Shown here: positions 32,046 through 45,500 of the stretch, piece after piece
Numbering within the stretch: position 1 is the stretch's first letter
Layout of the letters: each line of letters begins with the position of its first letter
Source: Ephydatia muelleri
Taxonomy: Eukaryota > Porifera > Demospongiae > Spongillida > Spongillidae
Reading direction: 5' to 3'
NCBI GenBank assembly: GCA_013339895.1
Contig: JABACO010000021.1
Span: 5,382,341-5,446,340 of the forward strand
DNA length: 64,000 nt
Notes under the pieces: generated by a model
What the model was told of the DNA's origin: nothing
Database searches by the model: none
Seen by the model: only the letters and a program-made list of their open reading frames with translations
Made by a program: the position numbers and the translations under genes

Positions 32046-32596
32046 GTGGACACACTTGGCACACACGGGCTCAGTTGTCATTTTAGTGCTGGTCGCCTCT
32101 TCCGCCATGCCATGATGAATGACATTCTGCACAGGGCTTTGTCTTCTGCCAATGTTCCTTCTCGGCTAGAGCCCACTGGTCTTGATCGTGCAGATGGTAA
32201 GCATCCCAATGGAATCACCATAGTTTCCTGGTCGAATGGCAGATTATTGGTTTGGGATGCAACCTGTGTAGACACTTTTGCCACTTCCCATCATCCATCA
32301 CAGCCTCTGAAGTATGTGCAGCAGCAAACCAGGCGGAGCAGACCAAGATCAAGAAATGCAGTTACATCACCTCCCATGCGTACCATTCTTTCACACCTGT
32401 TGCCACTGGAGTCTGCGGCCCTCGCTCCATGTCTTTCTTGTCAGACTTGGGTCACCGCATTGCAAACACCACCAGTGACAAAAGCTCTCTGGCATACCTC
32501 ATGCAAAGGTTTTCTGTTGCCATTCAGAGGGGCAATGCTGCATCTATTTTGGGAACTTCGCTTCCAACCCCCTCTTTTTTTGAAGGACGTTTTTAA
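32046..32596 (+). pseudogene. Retroelement C-terminal nuclease-like domain, frameshifted
   Basis: Begins [20 protein letters not shown], continues [33 protein letters not shown] and [15 protein letters not shown]. It then shifts frame near 32300 to [35 protein letters not shown] and [19 protein letters not shown]. The block G-x-R-x-DGK-x-PDG ... VWDATC is typical of a C-terminal domain carried by some invertebrate reverse-transcriptase proteins. The spaced acidic residues look like a PD-(D/E)XK nuclease; here PDG has become PNG. No reverse transcriptase is seen upstream, so this is a 5'-truncated copy. Confidence 0.5.
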
Positions 32597-32599
32597 AAA

Positions 32600-33515
32600 T
32601 GAATGTTATGTATGTTTTTGTTGCTTATAATGATTAATAATTTGCATTTGAAAACAAGGTTACAGATTATTAAAAAAAAAAAAAGAACTTTAGTGGACTT
32701 TCCCTCTGCGCACCGATAGTGTGTGAAATAAGATGAACTGGACACGCGAAGGCACATAATAGCCGAGTGAAGAAGGGAGAAACGTAGCTTACGTTGCAAC
32801 CAAAAGAAAGTGGTAAGAATAGAGCTCTCAGCAATTACTGATGCAGTTCTCTGGTTGATATTGGACCTATACCCCCAGCTATGGAGAAGACCAAGGGTGA
32901 AAATGTTCCACGCTCAATCTCTCGAATTCTTTCATCATATTCCTGTTTTCTTTCCTGTTCATTTCTTTCCGTAACATTAGAGGAATTGAGCAAAAAGAGG
33001 TTGACATCAAAGTAAGCAGTTTGGTGGTCTTTACTTCAAATTTTGAGAAGCAACATCAAGTCGAGCTACCACTTCTCTGTTGGCTGACTAATACTTAAAG
33101 TGCTCATCAGTCCTGCACGGGCTGCAGAGAAGGCTCTGTACACATATGAATGACAAACTTCACTGAATGAGCTTTGACCAGTGATGGAAGGTAGAAAATA
33201 AGTCGTATGACATCCTCAAGTGATATGATTATACTACTAGCTGATCACCTTATTCTTTAAAAAGGGACTGCAGGAATTTGCATTTTCCTATTCTAATTAA
33301 GTATATGCAAACCAAGGTGAGCTGAGCATAATTTGTCAAGGCTGACAGTGCCTGCCTTCATAGGTTAACACCATAATTGGCTGCATTTTGCTCATTTGGC
33401 AACTGAAAGTAGCATTTAATAAATATCTTACTGTAATTTTTTTACAGTTCTATCTATTTCATATTGCTGGTTGATACATCTCTGGAAGCAATTGATTCTC
33501 TCAAAGAACTTGGAT
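32600..33515. other. No recognisable gene
   Basis: AT-rich sequence with a short A run (32671-32684). No gene signature. Confidence 0.4.
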
Positions 33516-33790
33516 CCGAGCATTTAGTGCATGTGCATGTTGCTGCTAAAGCCTTCCGTCAGTGCTATTTATTGTTGAAAAATTTCACACCTTTGATGCA
33601 TCTTTACTAGTACTGGCCTATAAATGTTTTGTCTGGCCACTACTCGAATATTGCAGCCCTATTGCTAAGGACATATATTGCATTGGTTTTTCACACGTTC
33701 CATTTGTAAAAGACATTTTACAGACTCACTTTAACAACTCTCATCTATAATCACTTGAGAACCAGACTGCTATTTGACTTCATAATGTTC
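33516..33790 (+). pseudogene. Non-LTR retrotransposon (jockey/CR1-type) reverse transcriptase fragment
   Basis: Reads HVAAKAFRQCYLLLKNF, then after a one-base shift HTFDASLLVLAYKCFVWPLLEYCSPI. This is the well-conserved region after the RT thumb in jockey/CR1 elements (usually ...L.AYK.YV.P.LEY.S..W.P). Only this 3' part is present, as expected for a 5'-truncated LINE copy. Confidence 0.6.
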
Positions 33791-34052
33791 TACAAAATCA
33801 AAACTGGTGCTAAAAATTAGCGATTATAGAACTGAGTGATCTGTCGTTGAGGTACAGATGAGCATTTGGTTCTAGAAAATATCCCTGGATGTTGTGACAT
33901 CGAAGGATCTTTTTGCTCTAACCAGTTTTATTTGTATGGACAATTTCTGAATCAAGGTTAGGTGACAATGGGTTGAACTATAACTTGATAAACAGCCCAC
34001 TGAATTCTACCTTTAAGGTACCCAAGTGGAGTTCAATTGAAATTATGCGTCA

Positions 34053-34170
34053 TTGATTTAGTTTATGTAATTATCATGACACTACTTCGAGCTGTGATCT
34101 TTTGCCAACTTGGCACAGTTTATGATCACTGAGTGGTTAGAACAAGTCCTCCCAGTGATGACACTATCTT
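34053..34170 (+). repeat. Direct repeat, left copy
   Basis: About 115 nt (TTGATTTAGTTTATGTAAT ... GTCCTCCCAGTGATGACAC) recurs in the same orientation at 35781-35892 with roughly ten differences, 1.7 kb away. The large hairpin and a diverged repeat region lie between. Confidence 0.85.
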
Positions 34171-34466
34171 GAACCACTTCCATTTTACTGTAGAATTTCC
34201 CATTTCTAAAACATGTTAGTTGTGTTCCTTTTTTTGTTACTTGCCTTCAATTCTTCATGATAGTTATAATGGAACAAACATAGCTATGAATACTTAGCAT
34301 CCAGAAATCAAAGTTCATATAGAATAATGGAGTGAAGTTCTAACAAATCCTTCAGATCTCTAGTCATGAATTGTATTTTATTGTTTTTTTGTTTTTTTCC
34401 CAAGGCTTATGTAGTTATTATATTAATCATGCAATTTTCACATTAAATGATCCAAATAACTACAAT

Positions 34467-34750
34467 CGCTACTACATGGATTTAAAACTTTCATACATTC
34501 ACTGTAACTTGGCAATAATGTCACTTGATAGCCTGTTAATAAAGTGATGTTACTGTTACATAGTATATCTGTACTCCAATGAACACATTTGAGACTTGAC
34601 TACCCACTGGTTCCATGTCCCGTGCAGTTCATTGGAGTACAGATATACTATGTAACAGTAACATCACTTTATTAAGTCAAACAGGCTATCAAGTGACATT
34701 ATTGCCAAGTTACAGTGAATGTATGAAAGTTTTAAATTCATGTAGTAGCG
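34467..34750. repeat. Large hairpin (about 118-bp arms, about 42-nt loop)
   Basis: The arm at 34467-34584 is repeated inverted at 34627-34750. The arms are almost identical except for one 6-nt insertion. This is the longest hairpin in the window. Confidence 0.95.
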
Positions 34751-34919
34751 CCTTTCTCAGGCCCACTTGGGACTTTTAAAAACTTTTAAATGTATATCAT
34801 TTTCTCGGAAACTGACCCATACGGTGATATGTTGATCTCCCCCTGCATACTAGATATCCCATTTTCCATTAGTATGACATGTAAGGGCAAGTAATAATTC
34901 ACATTAGGAATTGCTGCTA

Positions 34920-35720
34920 AACTAATAAAAGTTTGATCCAACTTGCATCTTGAAATTTCAAGTTCCAATTGAAGTATTATTACCACAAAAAAAAACATTT
35001 CAAATTATTAATAATTTCAACATGGGAATCAAGTTACATGTATACAATGAAATTATTGCATCATTTCTACAATGTCAATTAGAGAATACATTGAAGGTGA
35101 TGATGTATAATTGGGTAATAATTTCTCAAAACTGCAAGGTATACTTTAAATCTGGAATTTCAAGATGCAAATTTCAACAAGCTAGATTTTAGGGAATTTC
35201 AGTTAGTAATCTCTGAAATTTAGCAAATACATTTCACACTAGACTTCTGACACATAATGGCTCTCTCTTACTATTCCACTCTGAAATTTCAAGTTGGAAA
35301 TTGGAGCTAATAATTTCAGGACATTTCAAGCTGAGAACGACACACTACTTCCTTAAAACTATAAATGCAGGTATCACTTAAATAAAAATCTGGGAATTAT
35401 TTTTGTACTTAATCGCAAAATAATACTTCAAATAAAATCTGAAATTTCAAGATGGAAATTCACATCAGATGAATTTCCATCACATAAAGATCAGGTCACA
35501 CTATTATTACATCCCAAAATTGAAGCTGTGAATTGCAGCTAATAGGTTCTAAAATTCAAGTTGAGAAGAACATGCCACATGTTTAAAACTATAAGTACAG
35601 GTAACTATTTAAGATGGTAAATGAAAGAAATATTTCTTCCCAGGAAGTTTACCAATAATTTTAAGATGGGAATCCAGGTACTTTCTGAGAATTCAAGCTG
35701 GCTAATACCAGCATCGAAAT
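34920..35720 (+). repeat. Diverged repeats rich in TTTCAAG/TGGAAATT
   Basis: The phrase AATTTCAAG(A/T)TGGAAATT and variants recurs many times. A longer unit (GGAGCTAATAATTTCAG ... AAAACTATAAATGCAGGTA) at about 35300-35370 matches about 35535-35605 with many substitutions, giving a period near 235 nt. An old tandem array. Confidence 0.5.
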
Positions 35721-35780
35721 TAGGTAACAGTAGCTGTTAAACTCGTATGCAACATTATTTCAACATGACTTTAGAGGGTT

Positions 35781-35892
35781 TTGATTTAGTTTATGTAATA
35801 GTCATGACACTAACTTGAACTGTGATGTTAACTTGGCACAGTTTATGATCACAAAGTGGTTAGAACAAGTCCTCCCAGTGATGACACAATCT
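35781..35892 (+). repeat. Direct repeat, right copy
   Basis: Partner of 34053-34170; see that entry. Differences include loss of the TTTTGCC segment. Confidence 0.85.
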
Positions 35893-36663
35893 TATTACAG
35901 AGCCTTGTTTGACTCACCCAGTAAACTACCTTGTTAGCATACCAACACAAACTATAAATACTTTTTTTTAATAAAAAGGATACAAATTGGAACACTTTAG
36001 GGAAATTTTCCTTATTCATTTATTTTGGTATGGACAGAATAAACAAATAATCTACTATTGGTTGTCCTTCGCTGAGCAACGGAAACTGATAGCGCTGGAC
36101 CTGAAGAGAACACCTGCCAGACATATTTAAAGAAATGCAAAGGAAAGTAAGCTGGTTGTGGGACCTCTCTTTTACATAATACAATTAAAGTCCTCATATA
36201 GGATGTTGTAGTTGCCACGTAAGGAGCACCATCACACCTGGCTCACCATAGTTTTATGGCTTTCCCATTAGCTCTTTTTTTAATTTCAATGCTGTCGAAC
36301 TCACGACAATTCAGACAGCCAAAAACACAAATGCTACTATACCGCAAGTATGTAATAACAGTTGCTTTCTGCTTTCTCGTTCTCTCAGAAATGATTATCT
36401 TATATATGATGGTGACCAAGGACGGGAGCAGGCAAGCATCTGCCCTTTTACTGTAGACTCATTTGAACACTCACTCAACATTGGCAGCCATCTGGACGAT
36501 GCCTGACATTCAAACTAGCACTATTGGTAATTGATACCCTTTTAGTAGTGGTACATCAAAAGAGGGAAACCAATTTGCCTCCAGCAGAAGTCACAGCATG
36601 TACATACCTTGAGATCTGCAAACTGCTCTCTTTCTAAATACGAGGCCGATTTTGTTACAACAC

Positions 36664-36893
36664 TTCAGGTTACGCCATAAACACCTCAGGTTACCCCTAT
36701 ACACCTCAGGTTACCCCTATACACCTCAGGTTACACCCCCCTATACACCTCAGGTTACCCCCTATACACCTCAGGTTACCCCCTATACACCTCAGGTTAC
36801 CCCCTATACACCTCAGGTTACCCCCTATACACCTCAGGTTACCCCCTATACACCTCAGGTTACCCCCTATACACTTCAGGTTACCCCTTAAAC
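36664..36893 (+). repeat. 21-nt minisatellite, about 11 units
   Basis: Tandem units of CAGGTTACCCCCTATACACCT with units of 20-24 nt at the left edge and one point change near 36875. Confidence 0.95.
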
Positions 36894-37333
36894 ACATCTG
36901 TAGATGAAAACGCTGCACAAAAGTGTGGTTGGTTTCCTCGACATTGGCCACTCAATGGAAACTGCACTGTCCAGTCCAATGCAGTGGTGCTACCCTCCAT
37001 CTTTTTTAAAGGATACATGGGTTGGTTTGATGTGCAACAGTTGTAACAGAGCACTGATTTGAGACCTGATTAGTAACCAGATTTACGCACCAAAGCCAGC
37101 ACCTCTTTTGAAGTCCTGAGATAGTAAAATGAAATGCTGTTTACAATTGTAATGTGCTAATCATGTTGTCGTCATCAGGAAGCATCTAAGCCACAATGAT
37201 CTGTATGGGACCGCAACTTTTGATGCAATCACCATCGTGTCATCTACTTGGAAGATAAACTTATTTTGATTACAGTACAACGGAAAAATGGCACCTCCGA
37301 AGTCGGAACAACAACCATTCATAGTTTGTTTTT

Positions 37334-37830
<497 letters not shown>

Positions 37831-38915
37831 ACCTGGATGGGTATGAATACAAGTGTTGAACTCAGTCCTGCCAATCCACCTTCTTAGAAGACGATACCTT
37901 GAAAATGTAGTAAACCAACTCACATAAATACGTCCATTGAATCCACTCCGACCTCACACTGCACATTGCATGGCTGCATGATCACACTCCCAATCCAATC
38001 CAAGACGCACGTGGGAAGGGGAGAGGGGGAGGGGGAGGGAGAGGGGGAGGGGAGAGGGGAAGGGGAGAGGGGGAGGGGAAGGTAGAGTGACATCTGTATA
38101 CATGCATACATGTAAATCTAAACCGTTGCCAGACAATGTGATAAATGTTTAGGATGCTGTTTGGTTGTGAGGAAATCAAACTTGACAGAGACACATTTAT
38201 TGACAAACAGTGAGTTTGGGAAAAGTGCATGCATATTTGCTTGTGTGCATTTGAACTTGACAAAAATCCAAATGCAGCTATGTTTCTCTGACCCTATCAC
38301 CATCCTACCTGCACACCAGGACTGTGTATGCGCATTGGAAAGTTGCAATATTGTGGCGGAGCCGGCATGTCTTACTTGGTTTGGATGTGAGTGATTACAT
38401 TTGTTTACTGCTTTGCAGGGTATTGTCTTCTTTGATTGGTGACATGTTACACTATAATGTGCATGCGTGCGTGTGTTGACAATCACCTATGCATACGTGC
38501 TACTCTCTGTTCCCCTCCCCCTTCCCTCCCCCTTCCCTCCCCCTCCCATCCCCCTCCCATCCCCAACCCCTTCCTTCCCCCTCCCCTCCCCTCCCTCTCC
38601 CCCTCCCCTCCCTCTCCCCCTCCCCCTCCCCCTCCCCTTCCCTCTCCCCCTCCCCTCCCTCCCCCTCCTCCTCCCCCTCCCTCCCCTTTCCCACGTGCGT
38701 CTTGGATTGGATTGGGAGTGTGATCATGCAGCCATGCAATGTGCAGTGTGAGGTCGAAATGTCGTTTTTGATGTGTTGCTGAAGTGGATTCAAAGGACGT
38801 ATTTAGTTTACTACATTTTCAAGGTATAGTCGCTGAGTTCAGCACTGTATTCATACCCCATCCAGGTATATATATGTGTGCATTGGCTGGCTTGCTACTA
38901 TCATTGTAAAATGGA

Positions 38916-39852
38916 ACATATCAATGCTACACAACTAGTTAACTACTCAATTTGTGGTTGTAAACCCTAGTAGATACACTCTGATTACAATCTCATTCGA
39001 CCCCCTCGTGTCTCTAATGGAATAGAAGAAGGTAGGGCAGTGTGGGGGGGGGGGGGGGGGGAGTGCTTTTTTGCCCAAGAGATGCTATCTGTATGTACTA
39101 CTGCTTCCTTTTCACATAACAGTGACCAACTGGGGTGCGGAGATGAATCCGAGAAGTCTCAAGGAACATCTGACTTGTGAAGTCGATGGATATTTTAAGA
39201 AACAACACTTCCTGCAAGATGGATTTACAGTACCGGCTCGGAAGTAACACCTCGGACAACGGACAGTTTCAACCATTCATAGTTGTTTTAACTCTTTGGA
39301 TGCCATGCTAGTTCATATATGCATGCATTTTTATACACAACACAACCGAATTCTACATGACAGTGTAAGTAGGAAATGTGTGGATAGGAACACATGCATG
39401 CAAATGTTTGCTGCACTTGTGACCTTATAAGTACACACTTGTGACCTTATAAGTACATGACACGCTTGGTTTATCCAGATATGTATATGTTTCTTCTCAA
39501 GAACACGTTATTCAGATGATTTCACTAATGCTATTTACTCCCAGAACAGGAATGTGTATCCCACATTAGTGTAGTACAACATGTTGAAAATGCCATCTCC
39601 ATCTCCCGTTTCAGTTCATAATAAGTATGGTTTGTTACAACCTAATGTGTGAGGTAATCATGGGCACACAAGATGTGCCTACACCCCAGTGCCCCTCCTG
39701 GGTTTGACTTCAGCATCTACATGGCTGGTTTATATGCATGTCACTGAATTGCATGTATGTAAATGTACAACGTGGTATTCAAAGTTATTCTTTGTAATAA
39801 ACACAACACCGACATGCATCACACAGATGTATATGCACTTGGCGTTCAAAAA
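38916..39852. other. No recognisable gene
   Basis: Contains a run of about 16 G (39046-39061) and unique sequence. Around 39236-39290 there is weak similarity to 37285-37330, suggesting the duplication was once longer and copy 2 has a roughly 0.56-kb insertion. Confidence 0.4.
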
Positions 39853-40035
39853 GTTAAAGCCCGATAATTGCATTCGCGGGTAAGCTTAGCGTAAGCTTTC
39901 TCAGTTGATTGCAATCATTCGTTGCTTAACTACGACTGTATTACGGCAGCTGCGAGCCTTGACAGGTAGGAAGACATGATGCGTAGTTTCATACTCTTCT
40001 GTACATGCACAACACATAATAGTTTGTGTGTGTGT

Positions 40036-40114
<79 letters not shown>

Positions 40115-40350
40115 GCACTTGCACAACACCAGACTCTACACAGAGTGCACATACTCAAACTCATTCTTCATACAGTGTGTACCTGTGGCTATTAAAGTCA
40201 AAGATGGGCTAGTATGCCCAAGCTGAGGTCCCAGATGGAGGCCGAACCTTAGATATCACCCCAATACATGCATGTACAAAGTCTTCTATTTAAAAAAATA
40301 AAATTGAAACAACAACAATGTAGCAACAACAATAGCTCCAAGCCAACACA
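39853..40350 (+). repeat. Segmental duplication, copy 2, with GT microsatellite
   Basis: Direct copy of 37334-37830, with a GT array at 40025-40111. It ends just downstream of the stop of the minus-strand docking gene (40419), so part of the repeat may be in its 3' UTR. Confidence 0.9.
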
Positions 40351-40418
40351 AAGGTAACATAAAAGTACACATACAAAGTTACACAAAAGTACACGCACAA
40401 AACAACAAAACTGCAATA

Positions 40419-42508
40419 TCAAAAGGCTACACACTCTGATGCAGGCACAAGGTCCATAGTGTTCGTGTACATGCGCCTGTGAGTCCTGCGTGCAGGGCCA
40501 GCTAGGCCACTGTGGGTTGCTGGTGTGTCGGGACTCCTTACAACCACATAGCCATCACTCTCTTCGTTAGACTCAGCATCCTTAGCAGATATCACCTCCT
40601 TATGGAGCTTTTGGTTGATATACAGCTGCTCTGATCCTCCTTGTCCCACAAGCATCGCATGCCTCATGGAAGTAACCAGTTCATATCCTTCCTCTGCAGC
40701 CAGTTGCTGGGCAACCACACTTGTGCTGATGTTGTACGTGGGCTTACTTCCCAAGTGTGAGTCGTCACGAGACACAAGCTGAAGTTGAGCACTAGATTGC
40801 CTAGGGCATCCCAGTGCCGAGTCGATTTCCTCATAAAGTTCCCCATCATCTTGGTGGCATGACTTTAAGGACTGCACATTACAGTACATGCCCTCAGTAG
40901 GGAGGGCAAGTGAAGGGACCTGGGTACATCCACGTCTCGCATTTAGAGTTGTCAACACACCACCACCACTACCACCACCACGGCAGACTGGGACGCTGTA
41001 CAGAGATGCACGCGGTCGATCATACGTGTCATCAGCGCAGCTGGTTTGCTTGCCATCGCTGTCCTCGTCAGAGCCACTGCATTTCAAGCAACAATCGTCC
41101 CTGCACTGTGGCCACGGAATGGTGACATCCTTCCTCCCACACTCCAGGGCACAGTGCAAAGGCTGCTTCATAGGCCTGGCACACGGCTCGCCAGCGCCAC
41201 CGGCCAACAGAAACGTGCAAACATTTTCGTACACGGCGGATGCTGCGTTGCCCAGAGACTCGGCGTGTTTATGGTCGCGCAGTTTGCCATTGGTCGTCTG
41301 GAAGGTGCACACCTCACAGTTGTAGGACACGGGATGATTTGGGTCCGTATTGGAGGTAGTGCTGGCAAGGGATGATGTGGTTGGTGAGGAGGAGGAGGTG
41401 AGAGTGAAGGCCGACGAGAGAGGCGAGCCAGTGGCCCCTCCCACAGCACCCGGCAGGTCAATCTCATCATAGTGGTGACGTGGTCGTTTTATCTGTCTGA
41501 TTGGTCCTGGGGATGACACTTGCTTCTTGAAAGGTTGCGGGCTTTGGGACTGCGCTGCAGCACATGAAGATTTTAGTTCGGACGAGGAGTAGGAACTGTG
41601 AAGAGGTTTTGAGAGTCGATCGTACATATCCTCTGCACAGGCCTTGGGAGAAATGCGATCCCCATAGCTGCAGTTACTGATTGTGGCTTGGTCAGAAGGT
41701 GCAGAATGCCGATCTGGAGAGGTTGAGTGGTCTGGGGAAGAGGACTCCTGACGTTTGGACGATTGCTCAGGTGAAATCATTCGTCCAAACTGTGCCCCAG
41801 TTAACATGGTAACAGCTGAGGTAAGCTTTGTGAGAACTGAAGGAGTCAGTTGGAACTGGTATGTTCCAACTCCAAATGGGCCTCGCCTTCCTGATGTGAA
41901 GCTGAAGTTACCATCTCGACAACTAAAGTCTCGTATGACGTTATATGGCCAGCTACCAAGAGCTCTCCCGTTTCGAGCACACACAGCGATGGACGTAACG
42001 GAAAGGTAAATAAGACACTCTCCTCCCTGGAGATCTCCAATATGGCAGAGGGCAGTAACAAGGTATCCTTAAAAGAAGAGACAATGGCGAGTGAACGACA
42101 AATGTGAATAACATTTTAGCAGGGACGCCAATACACGTGGCTTATTGTAGCCTATATAATATGGCTATATTTCGCGCGTGGCTGCAAAGGCAGTCTTTAT
42201 AGACGCAGTAAGTGCTGCACGCGCGCTTCGTGCGGGCACAAACGGGATGGTGCGCACCATACCTCTAAAGACAGGCATGGACATGCGCCAGAGTAACGGC
42301 CCACGTGACGATGCTTCAGCATGCACACGATTTAACGTAACGTAGGCAAACCACTTTGACACGGTGCGCTACACATTATAGAGAAGTGGAAGATGTAGAT
42401 GTATTAAATAATATAAAACGTATTTAACGTAAACGCAAGGAAGATGCATAGCCAATGGTGCCTACCAGGATCTGAGTTCCGACATACGCTTCCTCCGTAT
42501 TTAGACAT
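40419..42508 (-). CDS. Docking/adaptor protein with IRS-type PTB domain (minus-strand paralog)
   Basis: Two exons: 42508-42466 (ATG, 14 codons plus 1 nt, GTAGGC donor) and 42067-40419 (acceptor TTTTAAG), joined in frame to about 563 residues. Residues about 16-115 form an IRS-type PTB domain: ECLIYLSVTSIAVCARNG, GSWPYNVIRDFSC and GNFSFTSGRRGPFGVGTYQF, the strand pattern of FRS2/DOK/IRS PTBs. The long tail is disordered and Ser/Pro-rich, with candidate phosphotyrosine sites: YDEI and YEEI (Src-type SH2), YENV, YCNV and YINQ (Grb2-type), YDRP (Crk-type). Such proteins bind an activated receptor through the PTB and recruit SH2 adaptors. No PH domain or myristoylation glycine is seen, so membrane targeting is unexplained. 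Many motifs are kept in the plus-strand paralog. Exon 1 is a prediction from phase and splice signals. Confidence 0.8.
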
Positions 42509-42509
42509 T

Positions 42510-45500
42510 GTCACATATGATACTGTGAATTGCGCGCGTTTTATATCGTCGCAGAGGGCGGTGTTATGACGACACTTCCGTCAATGACCAAAATTTTGGG
42601 GTAGTAGCTGTCGCGTAATACACTTTGGCTAGTACAGTAACCTCATCAAAGGAAGGAAACCACGAGATTTACCTTTCAGAGAGATATGGGCCGGAGAAGC
42701 CAACATGTGACGCTCAACTAAGTCTCTGGCCCATCCCCGTGATACACCTGTCGTGCTACGTAATTAGTTGCTATGGTTTACTCGCGAGGGTACGTGGGCA
42801 ACATGATGACGCTTAAACCACATTAATCGCTGAGAAAACCCACTAACGCTGATATCGATACTGGTGAGGTTCTACTTTGAACTACAACTTGTGAATATTT
42901 GTCGCGTCTCGATAACACTAATCTTTCTGACTGTACACAGGTAGTCATCTGTACATGTTAAACCATTATTCGGATGGTTGAGGGATAGGAGCTAGTCTTT
43001 ATGTCATCAATCAGGATAAGTCATGGCTATTGACATCTTCTTCATTGAACGTCTGATTTAGGTTAAAAGCAAGGATCAGTACAATGTGCTGGCCAAGCCA
43101 GTCAACTGGGTAATGGTTGTTGATGGTTGTTATAACAACCATTACTAATGGCTTTGGAGAGAGCATACATGCCCTAACATGTGTGGTCTATAGTCCTAAT
43201 CACAGGCTCAAATGGTGTGTTTGCAGCTCATGCATAAAAACTAATTACAATTCAATGGAGGCCACTGGACCTTCAACCAATTTTAGAGGACTAGTCCTGT
43301 TTGGCTTCACACCTGCATGATTCACACTAAAATGTCGTGTAGCCTCTGTTATTCAGGTGTTTACACTGGTTTTAGGTGTTTACAGCTGTGGTTTTGTGTA
43401 ATGTGGGTCACCAACCTCAATCCTCCCCGCAAAAGTCTCCAATACATTTATTAGATGCATGGTAGTGGAGTGCATGTAGTAGGTTCATGCATGATTTTAA
43501 TGTCTGTGGTATGGAAGCATCAAAACATGCATATGTCTGCACTTCTACCTTGATGATTCAAAATGCTGCCTCCCTGTAAGTATCACCCAGCAATACAATC
43601 TACAATCTACATGCATCTCTCTTATTGTCCCTTTGCTATTCATGGTGGTCATTAAATATGAGGTGGGCTTATCCCATGTTGCCAGGCCCCTTTGTTAACA
43701 CCTTCACATAACTTCTGACAAGTGCCACCATCAATCTAACCTTTACCCCTTTCCCTACATGGTGATTGTTGACTCCATAAGGGGCAACAGGATGTGGACA
43801 GGCACAGCGCATTGTATGAAGGGCTCAGGCAGGTGTGATTTTAGGCAGTTTGCACAGCTGGTACACAGCAAGGGATGAATGTGTGCAATACATTTTAACA
43901 CATTATGTTGTATGCACAATGGCATTATGGTATACATTGTGCAATGGTACTTCATGCCCTGCATTGTTTATTGTGAGGTGCAATCAAACCCTTCCCTTGA
44001 AGTCAAGGAGAAGAGGAGACCATAGGGAGGCTAAGTTTTTTTATATTTTAAAGTTGTTTGCGTGTACATCAAACTGCGGCACATCCTTTCTGCCACCACA
44101 TCATTGAGCAGACAGGACAAACAAACGTATGTGATATTTTAGCTGACATAATCTCTGTGTGTATGGCTTTGTTTGTAGGAATCATATTGCAGTCACATGG
44201 CTAACTTTTGCCAAGCCACACCCATACTACTGAGTATGTCCACAACACTTAGTCAGACATGTCAACGGTGGTGCGTGCAGCGTGGTGGTTCGATATAGAG
44301 GCCTTGCCTCTTGCATAAGAAGTGCAGAAGTGGTTACTTAATCCTGAAAATAGAGCCAGTGTGATTGTGACGCCATAGCATGCTCATCCAACATAAAGGC
44401 AATTAGTTCTGATTATTGGAACAGCCCATGTGATCAATATTGGTCTAATGGTGTTTGCTCTTACACACTAATGAAAGAATATAATATCACACCTTCCCAA
44501 ACATACAAGTATCAAACTGGATTAATGTAATTCAGATGATGGCCCTTGTTATTACATATGTATCCGCTCCTTCATATTGTGTGCTAAATCAAAAGGCAGG
44601 TCTGAGGCATTCAGTGGTATCCGTTAAAAGAAAGAATGGGAAAGAGGGGTGTGGTTGGATTCCATATGGTGGTCCTAATGCTCATTGGAAGGGCATGATG
44701 TAATGCTCATTGGAAGGGGCATGATGATTGATGACTCTCATATTGTGGGCCTTCTCTGCAGGATTGTGGTGCCCGTTACATGCTATCCATTTTGTGAACT
44801 ACGGAGTGTCCACAAATAAACTCAACTTTTTCTATCATACTTTGTATTATGTAATTGAGACTACTTCAGAATTGAAAATATTGTTCTGTAATAAAATTGA
44901 AATTTTTGTAACTGAATCAAGACCCTTTAAAATCAAACAAAATCTATTTAACCATCACATAAAATCAGAACAAAGTAACAGTGAAGAACATCGGGCTTCT
45001 TTCATACATTGTATAGTATCAACAGATGGAGTGTTGGGCACAGCAAGTTAATTTTAAAATGACTGGCTCAAAGGATAGCTATGAAATGGGAGAAAGTCAC
45101 TGAGACAAACCTAAACCCATCATGGAACAATATCCATCATTTTTGGTGTGTTTCTGCAGCTCACCACACCCTGCAAAGTAAAGTGTCCAGCTGTCATACT
45201 CGCTAATAAGGTCCGAATGAATGGATGTATGACTTTCAGGTTTAATGGTGCAGAGTGGATAAAGAAGACCAGTTGAGCACTAGTACACCAGCTGGTCTGG
45301 GGGTGTAGTCTATGGCCTGAGCCTTTCTCCAGCTGTGGAGACAGGCAGGCTCTAGAGCAGAGGTCAGCCAATAAGTCCTGTTCTTCGAAGCTCTAGTGAC
45401 ATCAACTGCATTGGTTAGGCATGATATGCAGGCACCAGAAGCCCACCATGCCATAGCTACATGTATAGCCACTGCAAGTTGAGATTTTTCTCACAAGCTC

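Noticed and set aside
36652..36951. PYTPQVT and RCIGGNL repeat frames
   Set aside because: The 21-nt minisatellite is a multiple of three, so it is open in several frames by chance; no flanking coding sequence.
44728..45051. Frame of 107 residues between the docking genes
   Set aside because: AT-rich, no family signature, no splice or promoter evidence.
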